Shown here: positions 63,187-64,000 of the stretch, piece by piece
Layout of the letters: every line of letters starts with the position of its first letter
How positions within the stretch are numbered: position 1 is the first letter of the stretch
NCBI GenBank assembly: GCA_016718845.1
Contig: JADKCK010000104.1
Coordinates: 1-64,000 of the forward strand
Direction of reading: 5' to 3'
Length of the DNA: 64,000 nucleotides
Origin: Sphingobacteriales bacterium
GTDB taxonomy: Bacteria > Bacteroidota > Bacteroidia > Chitinophagales > UBA2359
Translations under genes and position numbers: made by a program
The notes under the pieces: generated by a model
Told to the model about the DNA's origin: nothing
What the model saw: the letters and a program-made list of their open reading frames with translations, nothing else
Database searches by the model: none

Positions 63187-63783
63187 TTATTCTGCAAAAA
63201 TAGCTTGTAGTGCGATGCTAAAGTTGGGTATTGTTGCTGCGTGTAAGGTATCGGTTATGGTTAATTGTTTTTGGCGATGAAGTTCGTTATCTACCAAAAG
63301 ATACTGTATTAAAGTTTGTTGTTCTATGTTTATTATCCAATATTCTTTTACGCCGCTTGTTTCGTAGATGTATTTTTTATAGCTCATTTCTTTGGCATCG
63401 TTAGCAGGCGATAATATTTCGACGACTAAATCGGGGGCTCCTTCTATTATTTTGTTGATAATAGACAATCTGTTTTGCTGTACAAATAGTATATCGGGCT
63501 GAAAAACATTATTTTCGTTAAATTTGGTATCCATTGGGGCAGTTACTACTTTGCCTAACTTGTGTTGCAACACATGTAGGGTAAGGTAGGTGCTTAGTAA
63601 ATTTTGGGTTTCTTGATGTTTGAATATTGGAGAGGGCATGTATACGATTTTTCCGTTTTGTAATTCATAATTAGCACTATCGGCTGGGGTTAGGCGCAGA
63701 TAGTCGTTATAGGTAAGTAATTTGGGTTGTGGAAATTTTTTGATTCGTTTTTGGGGCGATGCAGTTGGCGTAATTGTATTCAT
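63187..63783 (-). CDS. Uma2-family (DUF820) nuclease-like protein
   Basis: Start ATG 63783 (MNTITPTASPQKRIKKFPQP) is chosen because the ORF extension upstream overlaps a palindrome; 198 residues. It has the Uma2 pattern: NDYLRLTPADSANYELQNGK, VFQPDILFVQQNR (about 97-110, PD motif), APDLVVEILSPANDAKEM (E of ExK, about 122-139), and GVKEYWIINIEQQTLIQYL. Uma2 proteins have a PD-(D/E)xK fold but mostly unknown roles. Its position between the amidohydrolase and preT is odd for such a protein. Confidence 0.88.
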   Translation of the reverse strand: MNTITPTASPQKRIKKFPQPKLLTYNDYLRLTPADSANYELQNGKIVYMPSPIFKHQETQNLLSTYLTLHVLQHKLGKVVTAPMDTKFNENNVFQPDILFVQQNRLSIINKIIEGAPDLVVEILSPANDAKEMSYKKYIYETSGVKEYWIINIEQQTLIQYLLVDNELHRQKQLTITDTLHAATIPNFSIALQAIFAE

Positions 63784-63815
63784 AGTAAATAATTTGAAAT
63801 TGAAAAATATTAGGT

Positions 63816-63851
63816 AACGAAACGTTCCCTTTTTTGGGGGAACGTTTCGTT
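63816..63851. terminator. palindromic hairpin upstream of the Uma2 gene
   Basis: AACGAAACGTTCCC / GGGAACGTTTCGTT with a seven- to eight-base loop, between the amidohydrolase stop (63861) and the Uma2 start. Little T-run on the minus strand, so it may be a weak terminator or a processing or binding site. Confidence 0.5.
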
Positions 63852-63860
63852 TGTTGTTTA

Positions 63861-64000
63861 TTAGAGTGCGGTTAAATCGCCATACGATTCGGGGCGACGG
63901 TCGCGGAAAAACTGCCATGTTGAGCGCACTTCGTCTATCATATCTAGGTCAAAATCGGCAATAAGTAGTTCGTCGTCGTATTCTGATGCTTGTGCGATTA
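63861..64000 (-). CDS. partial nitrilase-family amidohydrolase, probably beta-ureidopropionase
   Basis: Only the last ~46 residues are present: ASEYDDELLIADFDLDMIDE followed by VRSTWQFFRDRRPESYGDLT and AL, stop at 63861. The ADFDLDxIxEVRxxWQFxRDRRPExY ending is characteristic of N-carbamoyl-beta-alanine amidohydrolases and close nitrilase relatives. With PreT and PreA downstream, the third step of reductive pyrimidine breakdown is the natural reading. The dihydropyrimidinase gene would be expected outside the window. Confidence 0.65.
   Translation of the reverse strand, partial: IAQASEYDDELLIADFDLDMIDEVRSTWQFFRDRRPESYGDLTAL

Overview
The window is from a member of the Bacteroidota, probably an uncultured Chitinophagales/Saprospirales-like lineage (the order is a guess). 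Evidence: type IX secretion (T9SS) C-terminal sorting domains, promoter cores of the Bacteroidetes type TAnnTTTG, a bTHX ribosomal protein gene, a glycogen synthase/alpha-glucan phosphorylase fusion, DUF983, a paired sigma factor and downstream partner, and PreT/PreA. No tRNA or rRNA gene was seen.

Layout. Positions 1-8.2 kb hold TPR, acyltransferase-3, metallophosphoesterase, DUF1003, waaA, pdhA and a TPR membrane protein. All are recognisable but broken by frameshifts. An intact IS110-family transposase follows (8.7-10.1 kb), then two related RDD-domain genes, a YigZ/IMPACT gene and an alpha/beta hydrolase, again frameshifted. A 0.84-kb element, bounded by perfect 16-bp inverted repeats and filled with a ~53-bp tandem repeat, occupies 13.7-14.5 kb. 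Class I aldolase, a ParA/AlbA_2 overlapping pair, an FtsB-like protein, tsaD, DUF983 and secreted or cytoplasmic unknowns run to 25 kb. Then come a bTHX gene, the 1411-residue glycogen enzyme, two exported proteins, a BatB-like VWA protein, a type IIG-like restriction-methylase, cinA and a large M23/LysM protein with nine novel-looking repeats (26-43 kb).

The most interesting locus is 43.3-50.0 kb on the minus strand. It is a tight operon with a composite regulator (alpha-CTD-like HhH repeats, a sigma region-4-like HTH, HARE-like winged helices and helicase-associated-like repeats), a 62-residue small protein, a DndD-like SMC ATPase, and a DndE-like domain fused to a HerA/FtsK-type ATPase. 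DndA, DndB and DndC are absent from the window. It looks like an unusual or partial DNA-phosphorothioation-type defence module.

The right end carries lpxH, yidD-rnpA-rpmH, a small phosphatase, a sigma factor and its partner, gmhA, a secreted beta-helix protein, unknowns, and a pyrimidine reductive catabolism cluster (ureidopropionase-like amidohydrolase, a Uma2 nuclease-like protein, preT, preA).

Caveats. Frameshifts hit housekeeping genes (waaA, pdhA, aldolase, lpxH) and cluster in the first 16 kb and at homopolymers. I read most of them as uncorrected long-read indels, not true pseudogenes. Features typed 'pseudogene' therefore mean 'reading frame broken in this sequence'. Several dispersed palindromic/MITE-like repeats (about 24.2, 25.3, 33.5, 33.9, 51.8, 55.3 kb) punctuate the intergenic regions.
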